64,000 bases of DNA from Atriophallophorus winterbourni (GCA_013407085.1 JACCGJ010010937.1:1-64000); one strand, 5' to 3'; positions 36,401-47,794 are shown, counted from the stretch's first letter. Notes: generated from the sequence alone by a model not told the origin. Numbers and translations: made by a program.

Positions 36401-37900
36401 GTTTACTACTATTAATTGGGTGTGTGCGTATCCTTGTTTGTATTAATATTGGTTGAGTGACAGAATCGGAAATTATGTCCAGTTCTCCCTTCGGATCTTG
36501 ATCGATTTCGGTTCGAGCTGAATTCGCGTTATTCAATGTTTTCTTGTTTGAACGTTATCCTCTGAACTCGATGATTGTCTCGTATTTTGACTCCGGGATC
36601 AGATAGAATGACCCCTTTTGAAAACTTATGTTTTAAGGCTCACCACGTGCATCTTAGTCTATCGGCCCTTGGCGCTGTTTAGAAGGGTCACTTTCAGCGG
36701 AATTGGACCCAATCCATTGTACTTCGGAGATCGTGGTAGACGAAAACTGTCGAACGCAACTTCCTCAGAAATGTTCATAATTTCTGCTAGATATCTCCAC
36801 TACTTTCAGTCGTGGCTAGCGCATGCGTGAATAGAAGAATAACCGATGATTTCAGGAATCCCAAGTAAAATGAGAGTACAGGAAGAATTGCTTCAAAGAT
36901 CAGCGTTTGTGCCGTTTCTCTCGCATAATGTAATACGTAGTGAACACTGTAGGTTGTTTCTGAGCTACTTCGTAGCATGTATGCGTTTAGCAATATTTCT
37001 TTTAGCTCTCTTTCTTGTCTACGGTTACTTTAATCAATCTTGGTTTATCGTGGTGTCGTGAATAACGTATTCTCGTGAGCCGTGAAGTGTTCATAACATG
37101 ATTTATTGTCATAATATTGCACAGGTCAAATCACGCCTTAAGATCGTGCTACATACGAGCCTCAAATGGTGAAGCATCAGGTTCTGGCATACTCGTACAT
37201 ATTATACTCAAGTTGTGGAGCCAAGTGGCTAATCGATTGTTTTAATTTTGTTAAGCTCGTCCACATGTGTTATTTGCGATAGCTATATAATGCTTTAGCC
37301 TCAGCGCCTGAAGCTGGATACTCTAGGGCTGCGGTGGCGTATGATTTCGGAGTTTGTGCCGGGTTTACGTGTTCGTTAGTTTGATGTATGTGCTGGCATC
37401 GGGAACTCACGTTGTTGGGGTCATTATCGGCCACTTTTTTCCATGTTCTCATTTGATCAGCGATAGATTTCTTATTTTCCAATATACAACTATCATTTAT
37501 TGCATGTTTGAGTTCAGAGGACGCTGGTTTCATGCGACCTTCTAACAAAGAATCGAGGTTAAGTTCGATTTTTTAATATGATCCAAGGATGACAATTCGG
37601 GCCTTTCAACTCAGTCCCTGATTGGTTGTGTCTACAGTTGCAAGGTCGCTCATGCCTCATGAAGTTTGTCCGTATTCGAAGCAGCTGTAGCAAACTCCCG
37701 CGATAGAATCGTTTCCATTATATTTATCGTTTCCTTCGTCAAGGTCGTATCGCAGCCAGCATGGATTTTAACCGAGCAGACACGGCCCGTCAAAACACGT
37801 GCCTTCGCAATTAGCCCTTTCGCACAGCTATTGCATTTTGTTGTGAGGCTTTCTGGGTCATCGTTTCGCGTTTATGTGTACAAGTACATTATATTAATAA
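33434..37900 (-). pseudogene. CR1-1 LINE, copy E, near full length, degenerate
   Basis: Minus-strand LINE with all parts in order. ORF1: a Cys/His finger region reading CNSCAKGLI and IHAGCDTTLT (about 37860-37660), a hinge (37548-37270), and the RRM-like end with NGLGPIPLKVT (~36720). ORF2: endonuclease N-terminus (about 36330-36020, frameshifted), endonuclease core with ILIMGDFKVRQ (36012-35704; GDFN has become GDFK), RT N-terminus (35282-34845), motif A KVFDRADHSVLLNKL (~34600), motif C changed to LLFDDDKK (~34370), post-RT NTYIHPALD (~33995), and a final segment (33851-33609). The 3' end at 33434 has the TTGAATC-type tail. Multiple stops; not functional. At 4.5 kb this is about the usual CR1 length. 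Confidence 0.85.
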
Positions 37901-37920
37901 TATTTTCTAGTTGAGTATCC

Positions 37921-38037
37921 ATACCCGACAACCGGTTTTGTACTGTTTGAACTCACCAAGTAAGGACAGTACAATCATGATCCTCGTGCGTTTGAAACAG
38001 TTCAAGAATGAAAAATCAGTTGCGCTTGTAAGCAAAT
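37921..38037 (-). mobile_element. Hammerhead repeat family 1 remnant
   Basis: Minus strand: decayed core (TTGGTGA for CTGATGA, AAAA for GAAA) with ACCGGT and the AAACA loop retained at about 37925-37970, followed by CGTGCGTTTGAAACAG and GTTGCGCTTGTAAG. It lies exactly between CR1 copies E and H. Confidence 0.65.
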
Positions 38038-38079
38038 CTTGAATAGGGATATAAATATACGATTTGGTTTCAAAAATAG

Positions 38080-38926
38080 GTTAACTCGTTGATTACATTA
38101 TTTCTGATCGTAGTGAGTTTCAAAGTTAACAGACCTCACGAAGTGCAAAATGTTTCAAATAGGTACAGATTTCCCATTCTCCTACAACCTCGGATCGCAA
38201 CAACTGGGGTGTACAACAAAAGAAAAGGTCCTTGGTGTATGGATTAGTGGAAGACTTAAGAATAGCATACAATTCAATACAATGTACAACAGAGCTAGAA
38301 TCATGCTAGGTATGCTTCGATGTATTTTTGGACGATTTTTCCCGTGAAACAGTCCCCATGCTCATAAATACGTACTTCAACCCAGTGATAGATTACTCAG
38401 TGCAAGCTTGGTCACCATGGCTACAAAATGACATCAAGCTGCTAGAGAGGAATTATCACAGAGAAACTAAAATGTTTGGCCGTCTCCGCAATCTACCATA
38501 TCAGGATCGACTCGTGCATCTCAATTTGGATACACTGCCTCGCAGACGGGTTCGATTGGATTTAATCCTAACTTATAAAATAATGAACTGAAGGATGCAC
38601 CCTCTGATACATCAATTTCGCCTCCATTCAAGCCAAGTCACACGTACTCACCCACTGGCATTTGATATTCCACATTCCCACCGAAACTTCCGTCGGTTCT
38701 TCTATTCGGTGTGCGTTTATTTCTTATGGAACTCCCTATCGTCAGATGTTGTACAATCATTAAGTGAAAGGATTTTCAGGAACAAACTGGATATATTTAG
38801 GCGTAGTAATTCCACCCTACACCCGTTTATGTAACACGATATTTATCCCAACGAATATTTTTCCACCTACCGAGAAAATACATGACATTTTTCCAACTAC
38901 TAGAAGTTTCGATCTCCCACATCTCA

Positions 38927-38969
<43 letters not shown>

Positions 38970-39037
38970 TATACGAATATCCAATGGTGTTGTTCATCTA
39001 CAAGCTTTTTTATACCATAATTTCTTGAATATTGACT
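38080..39037 (+). pseudogene. CR1-1 LINE, copy H, C-terminal third
   Basis: Plus-strand frames 38150-38347, 38328-38591 and 38595-38834 overlap or adjoin and together give the post-palm RT region: EKVLGVWISGRLKN, MLGMLRCIFGRFFP, then AWSPWLQNDIKLLERNYHRE, DRLVHLNLDTLPRRR, and THPLAFDIPHSHRNFRRFFY to WNSLSSDVV. It is the clearest copy of this domain here, needing only two or three frame changes. A TA microsatellite (38930-38968) sits in the 3' UTR, and the end near 39037 (ACCATAATTTCTTGAATATTGA) matches the family's 3' end. Confidence 0.85.
38930..38968. repeat. TA dinucleotide microsatellite
   Basis: An uninterrupted run of about 19 TA units in the 3' UTR of CR1 copy H. Confidence 0.95.
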
Positions 39038-39039
39038 GA

Positions 39040-39955
39040 GAATACGTTCCTGGAATAATCAATGCTTTAATGTGGTTTTTCGAGCACGAACGACTGGGGA
39101 CGCTGGAACCAATCTCCATTAATGCCTCAGTCTGAGGACCCCACTTTAATTATCTTGTGGGTGAGAACAGGTTCTCTTAAAATAGGTGCTCAATATAACT
39201 TTAAAGAGTCGCCGACTACAAGGGAGTTCCAACAACTACAACAACCACAATTGGTTGAAGTGAATCAAACTAGAAGTACATTTTATTAATATTAGTATCC
39301 AAAATATTCCTCTAAATATAACCAAGTGGTATTCAGAATGCCATCAAATACATTCTAAGCTAATGATACTATCTGATATTGAAGCTGGGATTAGAAGTGA
39401 TTTGTGACACCTGCTATTCCATGCTATGTCCCCGTTTAAAAAGTGTTTCTAAATATTTCCCGGATGAAACTAAAAGATTCCATTTAAAAGCCACTAATTT
39501 CTAACTCTGGTAACAAAGGAGCACCTTATTTCGTGAGGTAACTTTCTAGTTACTGTTGATTAGCAGACTGCAAAGTACTCAGGGTCCATTTTTAATCTCG
39601 GTATCCATATTCCAAGAAAGATGTAGTGGTATTGTATTGTGGGTGTAAAAACGTTGTTTTTCGGATAATCTAATAAACCTGATAATCTGACGAGCATTTT
39701 CTTTCAAAAAACGTAACACTTCATAGAAATGAGCATAGTGAGCAATTAAAATATTAGCCTTTCTACGCTTCCCCAGTGCACAACCCATCGCTGCCTTCTG
39801 TTACTTACATTACGATCAGTATTCGTGTAACTAGAAACGTTATACATTGGTTATACAAGTTTGAAGATAGAAGCCACTGAAGGATAAGACTGCAAACTGC
39901 TCAATTACACTTGCCTACACACACGCGAATTGGGAATGTGATGTAGACAAAATGT
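39040..39955. other. Unassigned; possible CAA-tailed short element at 39066-39245
   Basis: About 39066-39245 is less AT-rich than its surroundings and ends in CCAACAACTACAACAACCACA, like a LINE- or SINE-type tail. No second copy is visible here. The rest (39246-39955) is anonymous. Confidence 0.3.
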
Positions 39956-39961
39956 ACAATT

Positions 39962-41760
39962 TAAGGTAATTCAAGGTTGTTAATGGTCTAAAAAGCAAAA
40001 AGTTTAACTATAACCATGGGATAATAAAATTTAAGATGAACAATTAGATTAAACAGTATTTAATTGTTTGCGAGACGAATAATTCAATAAAAATTCGGTT
40101 AATTTCGTTTTAAATTCATGCAAGCTAGTGGAGTGGGCAACGGTTAAAGGTAAACTGTTTCAAGTAAAACAGACACTGACAGAGAAAAAATACCTTCTAC
40201 AGTTCAGACGGGAATGGTCTACCACCAGCACATATTCATGGGTCCGATAATTTCTCGTATCCCTTCGCGGGAATAAATCCTGTAAGAAATGGTTCGGGGT
40301 ATGGAATGTTTTGTAAGGTAAGATAATTTCTCCTCTGATTCGTCGAATGGGAAAGTCGGAAAGATTCAGTTGAGCTATCCTTTCTTTATTAGGTTTGTTT
40401 CGGATGCTGAGAACTAGTTTTGTTCAGCGGTGATAGATTCGCTGCATAAGTTCAACATTCTTCTTGAGCCATGGAGACCATGCCAACACACCGTATTCCA
40501 ATACGGTCTCAAATATGTTTTTATGATCCTTGGAAATATCTTCGGCGAAAATTTCCAAAATACTCGTAGGAGTAGATTGAGGACACGTGTTGCCTTTGTA
40601 CAGGTAGTGTTAGTTTGACCTATGGTTTCAAACTGGAGCATATCCAAATTCAGAAATCTTTTTCTTCACTGCAATTTTCAAGGACATATGGATCTATATG
40701 TAGATGAACACTACTCGATTCTTCACATTCATGAGTCTGCATTTGTTGAAGTTTAACTGCAGTTTGTTCTTCAACGACCAGCTGTGAAGCGTATCAAGAT
40801 CCTTTTGGAATAGCAAACAGTTTTCTGTACTACGGAAGCAACGCCATATCTTTATGTCGTCCGCAAATAACGAAATGTTACATCGAACAAGTTCGGTATT
40901 TCATTGACATAAACCAGAAAGAGGATCGGACCAAGGACTGAACCTTGGGTGACCTCCGCTAGTTGCTGTGATTGGTTTTGAGAATGCACCGTCAACACGT
41001 ACCTGAGTAGTCATTTAACCAATTCAACAACTTTCGGGTGATACCAAGCATTTCAAGCTTCTGCATTAGTGGGTTATGGTTAACACGATCAAATTCTTTG
41101 GAGATATATGGGTGGCAGGCGTGTATTGCTTGTTCTTTATCTATCACTTGCGTCAATTCATCCAGCGTTATCAGTAACTTAGATAAACAGGAATAATTTA
41201 GTTCAAATCCATGCTGTTTTCTGCTGCAACTGCAACTGCTTATTTCCGAAATGTTTCATTAGATCGTCAACAATTAGGCACTCAAGTAATTTGGAAATCA
41301 GATGTAACAGACTATCTGGTCGGCTGTTAAAACATCGAGGCGATTTCCTGCATTGTAAATAGGAGAAATTATTCCGTGTTTCCAATCTCTAGGAATCACC
41401 CTATTTTCCAGTGTTTGTTTGAACAAGCATGTGAGTGGTTTGTATAGCAAGTTCGAACATTATTTCAATATCAGCGGAATCATCTCATCAGCCCCGCTAG
41501 GCATTCCAGTTTTTAGATTGAATTATGCATGAAGGACGCGTTTCGACGTGACATTTACTTCACTTATGGCAACCGTGATTAAAATGGTTTTTATTTGGGA
41601 TGTAAATCGCATGATCTCTCTGGCTGAATACTGATGAATAAAACGTGACTAACGCTTCAGCAGTTTCTGATGCAGTTGTTGTTGGTCCAGCTGACGTGTT
41701 CACGGACGCAACTCCAGGTTTCCCTTTAGCATGATCAGTAACCATACGATAGAGGATTTT
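39962..41760 (-). pseudogene. CR1-2 LINE copy G: ORF2 reverse transcriptase and 3' UTR
   Basis: Continues the endonuclease frame at 41950-42768. Minus-strand blocks: AEALVTFYSSVFS (41745-41560); RT fingers SKLLECLIVDDLMKHFG (41385-41203), equivalent to SKLLERII in active CR1s; motif A read as YISKEFDRVNHN (~41080); motif C LFADDIKIW (~40870); and HTC-like connection with ATRVLNLLLRVFW (40647-40414). The 3' end near 39962 reads GACCATTAACAACC then TTGAATTACC, matching the CR1-2 copy at 18.3 kb. The FADD Asp pair and motif A Asp are present but frameshifts and stops separate them, so RT is not made. Confidence 0.8.
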
Positions 41761-41949
41761 CAGGTTGAACTACATCATGCGCGATATCTCTTCATAGTAG
41801 TACAACTTGTCTTGGATGAAAATTTGTTCACTTTATTCCGCAGTAAACGGAATGTTTCCCAAGTCTCTGATGACGGGTTTTGTCGATGGTGTCGCCAAGC
41901 AACTTTTCGTACATTTAACCACCTGCGAGTACGGCTTCTTAATTTAAAT

Positions 41950-42768
41950 TCAAAGTTTTTTCTTGAGGACAAATTCGGAGCTCACTTCGATTGAACTTTT
42001 GAGATTAGATATTAGCCATATCCAAAACTCATGTACGTTGCTGGTTTCCGGTTGACAGTTAAACGTGTTTTTCAGAGCATCACTCAACGCCATAGTATTG
42101 ATCCGCCTAACTCTTTTACGGGCATCATTTGTTCTTACAGCTTCAAACAGATAGTCAAACTGGATGACGACGTGATCACTTAGTCCCAGTGGACTTTCGT
42201 AAGCAACGTTATCAATGTCATGTTCATTGCTTGTCAGAACGAGATCTAAGAGTGAGGGTAAATCGTTTCCGCGGTATCGGGTATTACATGTAATGTGGTT
42301 ATAAAGAGGAATATCGTCAAACAACTCACTGAATGCGCGCTCGAGGGAGTGTTCTGGGTAAATGGTGCTGCTCTGCAGATTCGGTAAATTGAAGTCACCC
42401 ATAATCAAAAATCCACAAGTGTATCTGGAAGTAACCATGCGAATTTTATCCAGTAGGGCCAGATTGTAAGTTTCCTGTGCAGACGGTGGGCGATATACTA
42501 CTCCCAAAACACAGTCTTCGCCGTTAGCTAGTCGGATTGAGCACCAGAGTGTATCCAGTAACACGATGTCTGGATCCGTAATCTCACGGCACAGAAGGTT
42601 TTGGCTATAATACAAAGCTACTCCTCCTCCTCTGGTTTCACGGTCATGACGAATAAGTGACATCCCTGGTAATTCAAGTTCACTATTTGTTTGCTGAGTC
42701 TGCAGCCACGTTTCCGTTACGGCGATGATGTCCGGTGAACATCTCAAAAAAAACTGCACGCAGTTCAC
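41950..42768 (-). CDS. CR1-2 LINE ORF2 apurinic-like endonuclease domain (open, frame-shifted at both ends)
   Basis: A 272-codon open frame encoding almost the whole APE-type endonuclease that nicks target DNA during LINE insertion. Visible motifs: AVTETWL (catalytic Glu, about residue 19), RGGGVALYY, GVVYRPP, LIMGDFNLPN (Asp and Asn of the active site), and LGLSDHVVI (the catalytic DH pair). The natural start is probably upstream in another frame: reading across 42769-42830 in the neighbouring frame gives IYTDAQCLGNKIGELRAV, a typical CR1 ORF2 beginning (NxRSLxNKxxEL). The switch is at a run of eight T/A, so the annotated ATG is probably not the true one. The frame ends at 41950 with the RT continuing downstream in other frames. 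It lies 108 bases after the ORF1 stop. It is not a host gene: homologous pieces occur in copies E and F. Confidence 0.75.
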   Translation of the reverse strand: MNCVQFFLRCSPDIIAVTETWLQTQQTNSELELPGMSLIRHDRETRGGGVALYYSQNLLCREITDPDIVLLDTLWCSIRLANGEDCVLGVVYRPPSAQETYNLALLDKIRMVTSRYTCGFLIMGDFNLPNLQSSTIYPEHSLERAFSELFDDIPLYNHITCNTRYRGNDLPSLLDLVLTSNEHDIDNVAYESPLGLSDHVVIQFDYLFEAVRTNDARKRVRRINTMALSDALKNTFNCQPETSNVHEFWIWLISNLKSSIEVSSEFVLKKKL

Positions 42769-42876
42769 CGATTTTGTTTCCGAGACATTGTGCGTCGGTG
42801 TAGATGCATTTCATAGTTGTTTTTCTTAACAAGGATGGGGTGTGGGGAAGGAGGCTAGTGGAGTGCAGAATATATG

Positions 42877-43962
42877 TTAGGCCGACGCCTCCAGAGTCGG
42901 CAACTGAAGGTTTTTTGCTTGCAGGGATGCTTGATCGTTTTGGGGTTGTACTGTTGGAACACAGTGATCTATCGTATCGGCTGAAATTGTTTCTGACACG
43001 TCAATAACTGATTTACTTGGTAGTGTTTCTATTGAACTTAGTGGTGCATCTATCTTTCCAATATGGTGTTTCGATGCACTTAGTCTAATTTCTCGCGGGA
43101 TTATTCTGCGGCCATTTTCCCAACAAGTTTTGACCGTGTTCAACATATCATTACGCAAGAACGTTATTTTAAGGGGCTTAGGACCGATGCCCTTATAATT
43201 CGTAGATATCACTGAGGAATTCCGTAGTATATCACTGAGGAATCTCCATTGTAACTGATCGTGTTTGCGCTGCACCTCTCTATCAGTTGCTTCATCAGCT
43301 TCTGGAACTCCCAAAAGGATTATACTTCGATCATCCCTCTGTTTCGTTTGGTTTTGTTGCTGGTCCTTTCGGGCCCTTTCCCACCAGGGCACATCAGCAA
43401 AGATCCTTGCAGTGGTCTCTGAACGCTCCTTACGCAGGAGAAAAGCGGATAGTAAGATATTTTCAAGATCCCTTTCAGAGTGAACCGTGATTCTAAGCAA
43501 TCTTGGCTGGTTCAGATTTGAAGAAGTAGGTTTACGACTTAGTCGTATCAATGATAGTGGTTCAACTGGCTCTAAGTCCATGTTGTTGCACAACCTTTTC
43601 CATTCTTCTTTATCGTGCTTTAGCCTGTCCCCTAGTAAGGTGGCACTCGTTTCCTTTACGTTGGTGCAAATCACACTTAGTCCATGGACTGAATGTACAC
43701 TCTGTGTTTGGCGCTTTCGCTGGTTGCTGGACGTTTCAACTACCTTAGATCGAATACCAATAGTGTCCACTTTGGGAGTGTTTTGCACGATGACTTTTGG
43801 TTTTGAACCTAAAGGTTTTCGCTGATGATTCGGGTGAGCAGGTGGCTTTGGCTTCGTATCTTTTTGCGAACCAGGGATGTTTTGGGCAGACAGGCCTTTA
43901 ACAGTCGCATTTGTAAAGGTGGCCTTTTGATGAAAAGGACGCTCCTCAAGACACTCCGGCAC
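42877..43962 (-). CDS. CR1-2 LINE ORF1 (nucleic-acid-binding, RRM-like)
   Basis: A 361-codon open frame, the longest intact CR1 frame here. The N-terminal ~90 residues are basic and Pro/Lys/Thr-rich (KDTKPKPPAHPNHQRKP). The middle (about 115-275) has the conserved CR1 ORF1 core: PRLLRITVHSERDLENILLS, ADVPWWERARKD, SIILLGVPEADE and QLQWRFLSDIL. Then GIGPKPLKITFL and the end near LPTLEASA. In CR1 elements this protein is thought to bind the element RNA and act as a chaperone. A Cys/His finger upstream, seen in copies E and F, is not visible here, so this frame may lack its 5' part; the chosen Met is simply the first. ORF2 begins ~100 bases downstream on the same strand. Confidence 0.75.
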   Translation of the reverse strand: MPECLEERPFHQKATFTNATVKGLSAQNIPGSQKDTKPKPPAHPNHQRKPLGSKPKVIVQNTPKVDTIGIRSKVVETSSNQRKRQTQSVHSVHGLSVICTNVKETSATLLGDRLKHDKEEWKRLCNNMDLEPVEPLSLIRLSRKPTSSNLNQPRLLRITVHSERDLENILLSAFLLRKERSETTARIFADVPWWERARKDQQQNQTKQRDDRSIILLGVPEADEATDREVQRKHDQLQWRFLSDILRNSSVISTNYKGIGPKPLKITFLRNDMLNTVKTCWENGRRIIPREIRLSASKHHIGKIDAPLSSIETLPSKSVIDVSETISADTIDHCVPTVQPQNDQASLQAKNLQLPTLEASA

Positions 43963-43965
43963 AGT

Positions 43966-45394
43966 TGCAACAGCTGAACATTCGTGTTGAAAGATCGAAG
44001 ATTTAGCGTTTATCTGACTGGTATTACCGTCAGTGGTTTCCGATGATGCTCAGCAGATGCTATCCACACGTTGATTGCGATAAAGAATTAAATTTGGTAA
44101 AAATAGGTTCTAATTGTATATACCTTGTGCGGGAGGGATTGTGGTGTTTGAAGAGGGTTTCCTTGACAAGCTTCATTACTGTAATTTAAAGAAGAATGCT
44201 ATCTCCATCAATAACGAGAGCAACTTACTAAGTAGTAAGACCAGGCTGCTACTCTGAACTCCCAAAAATTCGTTCGGGGAAAATCCGTTTGGTGGAATAC
44301 TTGAAAACCCTTGTTACGTGAAACAAAGAAGTGGATCCTGTGGAGATTCTAACTTCGTAAAAAAACAGGATTTCCGTGTAGAGAAAATTGTAAATTCACA
44401 TCAAAACTTACCATACATATTTCGAATGCGCAACGGAAACACTATCGTCACACAAAAAGTTTAAAAATGTTTAAAAAAAAGATGAAAATTGAGCCTTCAC
44501 GCAATTTATGAAAGAAAGTCGCCAGACACACCGGGATATGGTGTCTTCACCCTAGTGGAACATGCATTTAATCATGGTTTGTGAAAGTGTGGACCGATAT
44601 TTTTTGGATTCGTCAGAGCTTGGAGTGTCATACACCAGTTCAAGTTTCATTTGCTATTTCATTTTTCAAGGTACACGATTAATCAATGAAAGACAATTAC
44701 TGAACACGATTCTGAGAAATATCACTGAAATCGATTGTGTTTAAAACATGTCTACACAAATAACTGGATCAACTACGTCAACGCATATTTATCCAATTGA
44801 CGACCAAATTGAAAAATTCTCTGTTTTGAGGGTATTTTAAACGTGAAAGTTTGTCTAACTTTAACAAATTTTATCTGCGATCATCCTTACTTATACGTAG
44901 ACCAATGATATTAAAATGAACGATTTTTATTGTAAAAAATCATACTGTGGTTTTCATTTATTTTGGTGCAGTTTTTGAAGACAAAATGTGCTTCAAATCG
45001 TTGATGCCAACTTCTTGCACAGCAGACGTTACGATGTGCTAAGCTCACATCTTGAGAGGTCATATGAAGTAGACGTTCGCGGTCACACTTGAAACGCAAG
45101 CGCTTCTTTCTTCTATAACGTTGCAACCGTAAAAGAAGCACACTTTGTTTAATAAAACCAAGTAGCACTGACTCCGTGTGTGTGTGTGCGTGAAACCTGG
45201 TTTCATTGATTATCTGAACACTGCTCAAAGTGTGTATTTCTTATGCAGTCGCAATTTGTTTTTAACGTGAAACTCAAACTTACACTACCAGTCTGTCGGT
45301 AAATTTGAAACAAATGAAAATATGATTGATTGGAACAGTCAAACATTGCATGACCGATCCACACAGTGGACCTTAGTCAATCGATGGAATTATT
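43966..45394. other. CR1-2 5' flank, then nothing recognisable
   Basis: The first ~100 bases may be the 5' end of CR1 copy G. After ~44100 the DNA is anonymous and AT-rich; a 105-codon minus frame (45228-44911) has no motif. Confidence 0.35.
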
Positions 45395-45470
45395 GGAAAT
45401 GAGCAGTGCTCACATCCCACAACCGGTTTTTCGCTACTTGCCGCCCTCGGATGGAGACAGTGGAATAATA
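45395..45470 (-). ncRNA. Hammerhead repeat family 2 fragment, core lost
   Basis: Minus: ACTGTCTCCATCCGAGGGCGG, GCGAAAAACCGGTTGTGGG and ATGTGAGCACTGCTC. GAAA and ACCGGT survive, but CTGATGA is replaced (CCGAGGG). The GTGAGCAC block marks family 2. Confidence 0.55.
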
Positions 45471-45954
45471 CGTTCTGCTTCTCGGTTCACAGGGAAGCTT
45501 GTACTAGGTTAAAAGTAGTCTTTTTGCATTCAAATGTAGCAGCCTAGTGCAAGATCGATGAGAGTTTGCTACTCATGGTGTGTCCGGTCCATCGGTAGAC
45601 ACGATATTATTGGTAAAAACAAATCGCACCGTATCCTTATTAGTTAATGCCACATAGACTCAAACGTCACAATCTTTCACTTTATGGAATAGTAGGAAGG
45701 AACATCAATCATTTTGCCGCTCTGAAATAAATTTTGTAAAAGAGGGTTATATCTTTTCGAAGTAACTAGCCAAGAGTTCGATCGCATACCCCGTTAATTA
45801 ACAAATGTATACGTACATTATCATTGGTAACGTTACTAGCGAGAATCATTAGATTATTCTTCGGTTGACATCTCAATAGAAAATTCTTGCTGTGAACTAT
45901 GGTCTTCAGATTTTGAGTAAGCTATATTCTTAGGTCATTTGTCATGTAGCTCTA
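45471..45954. other. No recognisable feature
   Basis: Anonymous AT-rich DNA. Confidence 0.35.
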
Positions 45955-46260
45955 TGATAAGCTTTGAGTTCTTAATTAAATTATACATGGAAGATTCTTG
46001 CTAAGGCTAAGCCTCATGCTATTCCTTGTGTTAAATAGCATATCATTTACAGCTGCCCGATCTGACACGATGTCCAAATCCCTTTGCAGTTTCTGAAAAT
46101 GTGCAGCAGAACAGATCCGCAACCACATTTTTATATCATCGCCATTTGTATGTTATGTTTTGGGTAAATATTCAAAAGTGCAAAGCAATGTGATTTTAAT
46201 AATGTCCTCTTCTTGTTTCTAATAACTCACTGAGCTTATTTAATGTGCCATTGCGATAAC
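45955..46260 (-). pseudogene. CR1-like RT motif C fragment
   Basis: Minus-strand translation around 46150-46060 gives NGDDIKMWLRICSAAHFQKL and QRDLDIVSDR, the block around the catalytic Asp-Asp in CR1 RT (ADDIKxW...L..DLD). Followed by VNDMLFNTR. No other element part is recognisable, so it is an internal fragment. Confidence 0.55.
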
Positions 46261-46634
46261 CAATTATTTAGATTCAATGAGCTTTGGTCTGAAATTTCAA
46301 CGTTAGTTGAATCTATTGAGAGATGTATATTCCAGATATTATTTCATGCTAGGGCCTTTGGCGCCGTAGTGATTTCAGGGGCCCGAGTTCGATAACAATA
46401 TTATTTATTTATTAAAATCATACGTTGTCATTGTACTTTGTATTTTTCATGTGCACAGCGGATATCAATAGTCATGGGAAAATTAAAAGCAAGCGTCTGA
46501 CGACCAGTCTATTGAACGCAACCTATTCATCAGTTTTACCACATTTGGATTATAAACCTGGACACCAACACCAACACTATAGTTCGTGTAACGATATAAC
46601 ATCTTTCATATGTTCCGTGTGGCTACAATCTCGA
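46261..46634. other. No recognisable feature
   Basis: A 96-codon plus frame (46425-46715) overlaps the next RTE-X fragment and is not considered a gene. Confidence 0.3.
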
Positions 46635-46930
46635 TTGGTGGTTGTGGTGGTCGATGTAGCCCATGGATGTACATCAAAAGCAGGTCAGTTTGATGCTTCA
46701 GAGCATTTTGGGTGACTACCCAGTCCTATTTGAAAGAAACAATCTGTCCCACAACGCTCACATTGATAAGCATAGGCGTGGAGATAACGCTTAAGACTGT
46801 GCCTCTAAAGTGAGCGTTCAGGAGAACGTTCTTACCAACTCTTAGTGTCAATGCTGAGAGGTTTCAAATCTCATTTTTCACACGACTTTGTACCGCAAGT
46901 GTGGTCTGTCCAATGGTTGACTTCCAGATT
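46635..46930 (-). mobile_element. RTE-X LINE 3' end, 5'-truncated
   Basis: Minus strand: GAGTTGGTAAGAACGTTCTC, CTGAACGCTCACTTTAGAGG, CCACGCCTATGCTTATC, GTTGTGGGACAGATTG, ending GATGTACATCCATGGGC and ACATCGACC. This is the ORF end and 3' UTR of the copy A/C family. Confidence 0.65.
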
Positions 46931-47465
46931 TGAAATCACCATAATGTGGAATTACAATGAAGCGTAATTATTTATACTGCAGCCAATTTTGAACGATATA
47001 TCCTAATGCTTTATGCTGATCAGCAATGTCCATTCAGAAAAACCGGGGTCAAGTCTTCACATAAATCAAGCAAGTGTGTTGATTATCGGAAAATACAAAC
47101 TGTTAAGTAATTTTGAAACGCCTACGTGAAATACCTAATGGAATGGCCTCAAACGATCGGTCGAAATTCCTTACGTAATATCGAAATGCTAAACAATTTT
47201 AAGTATTTCCGTAAATATTCATTTGGTGTATATGGTGTAAAAAATGATCGTTTTTGGTGTGCAGAAACTGCTGTCTGACAGCCTAACACAGTGTGGTTGT
47301 AGCCGATGTGAACAAAGCATATGCATGACGAGTGCTTTTAAAACAAAAATGTTTGAGTGCGGGGGAGGTGAACAATAAGACAAAAAAACAACCTGATCGT
47401 CCGTTTTCAATGCGACAGCTTAAACAGCTGCGTTTTATCGCAAACAAATACTCTGTATCCGATTT
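46931..47465. other. No recognisable feature
   Basis: Anonymous AT-rich DNA. Confidence 0.35.
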
Positions 47466-47469
47466 GCTT

Positions 47470-47575
47470 ATAATCTATTGTGGGTGCTTGCATCCCCATC
47501 ATTTACATGCACAAATGATTTCTGACTGTTTGCCGTCATCAGGTGAAGACAGTAAGATCAGGTTCAGTGTGTCTT
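47470..47575 (-). mobile_element. Hammerhead repeat family 2, partial unit
   Basis: Contains the hammerhead remnant 47507-47548 plus downstream GATGGGGATGCAAGCACCC (minus strand), and upstream CTGAACCTGATCTTACTGTC. Confidence 0.65.
47507..47548 (-). ncRNA. Family-2 hammerhead remnant
   Basis: CTGATGA intact (47542-47536), CGGC-AAACA-GTCA stem II weak, GAAA intact (47522-47519). The ACCGGT palindrome is ATCATT, so stem III and the cleavage site are lost. Confidence 0.6.
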
Positions 47576-47794
47576 GATTACAGTTGAGAGAAAAAGTTGA
47601 AAATACGTTTGGACGTATATTCGCTTTTATAGAAACTAAAGCGTTTATTATTATGTGATCTTAGCCTCATGTGGGTTTGCGATTACTTATGAGATCTGCT
47701 AGCAATAGTCGAAGTAAACGAAATGTTTCGCAGATGAATGAAAGCATTGGTTGAACCTTACAAGGATCGTGCTATAAACGATTCGATTTGGTTT

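Noticed and set aside
38930..38968. TA run as an origin or regulatory element
   Set aside because: A plain dinucleotide microsatellite in a LINE 3' UTR; nothing supports function.
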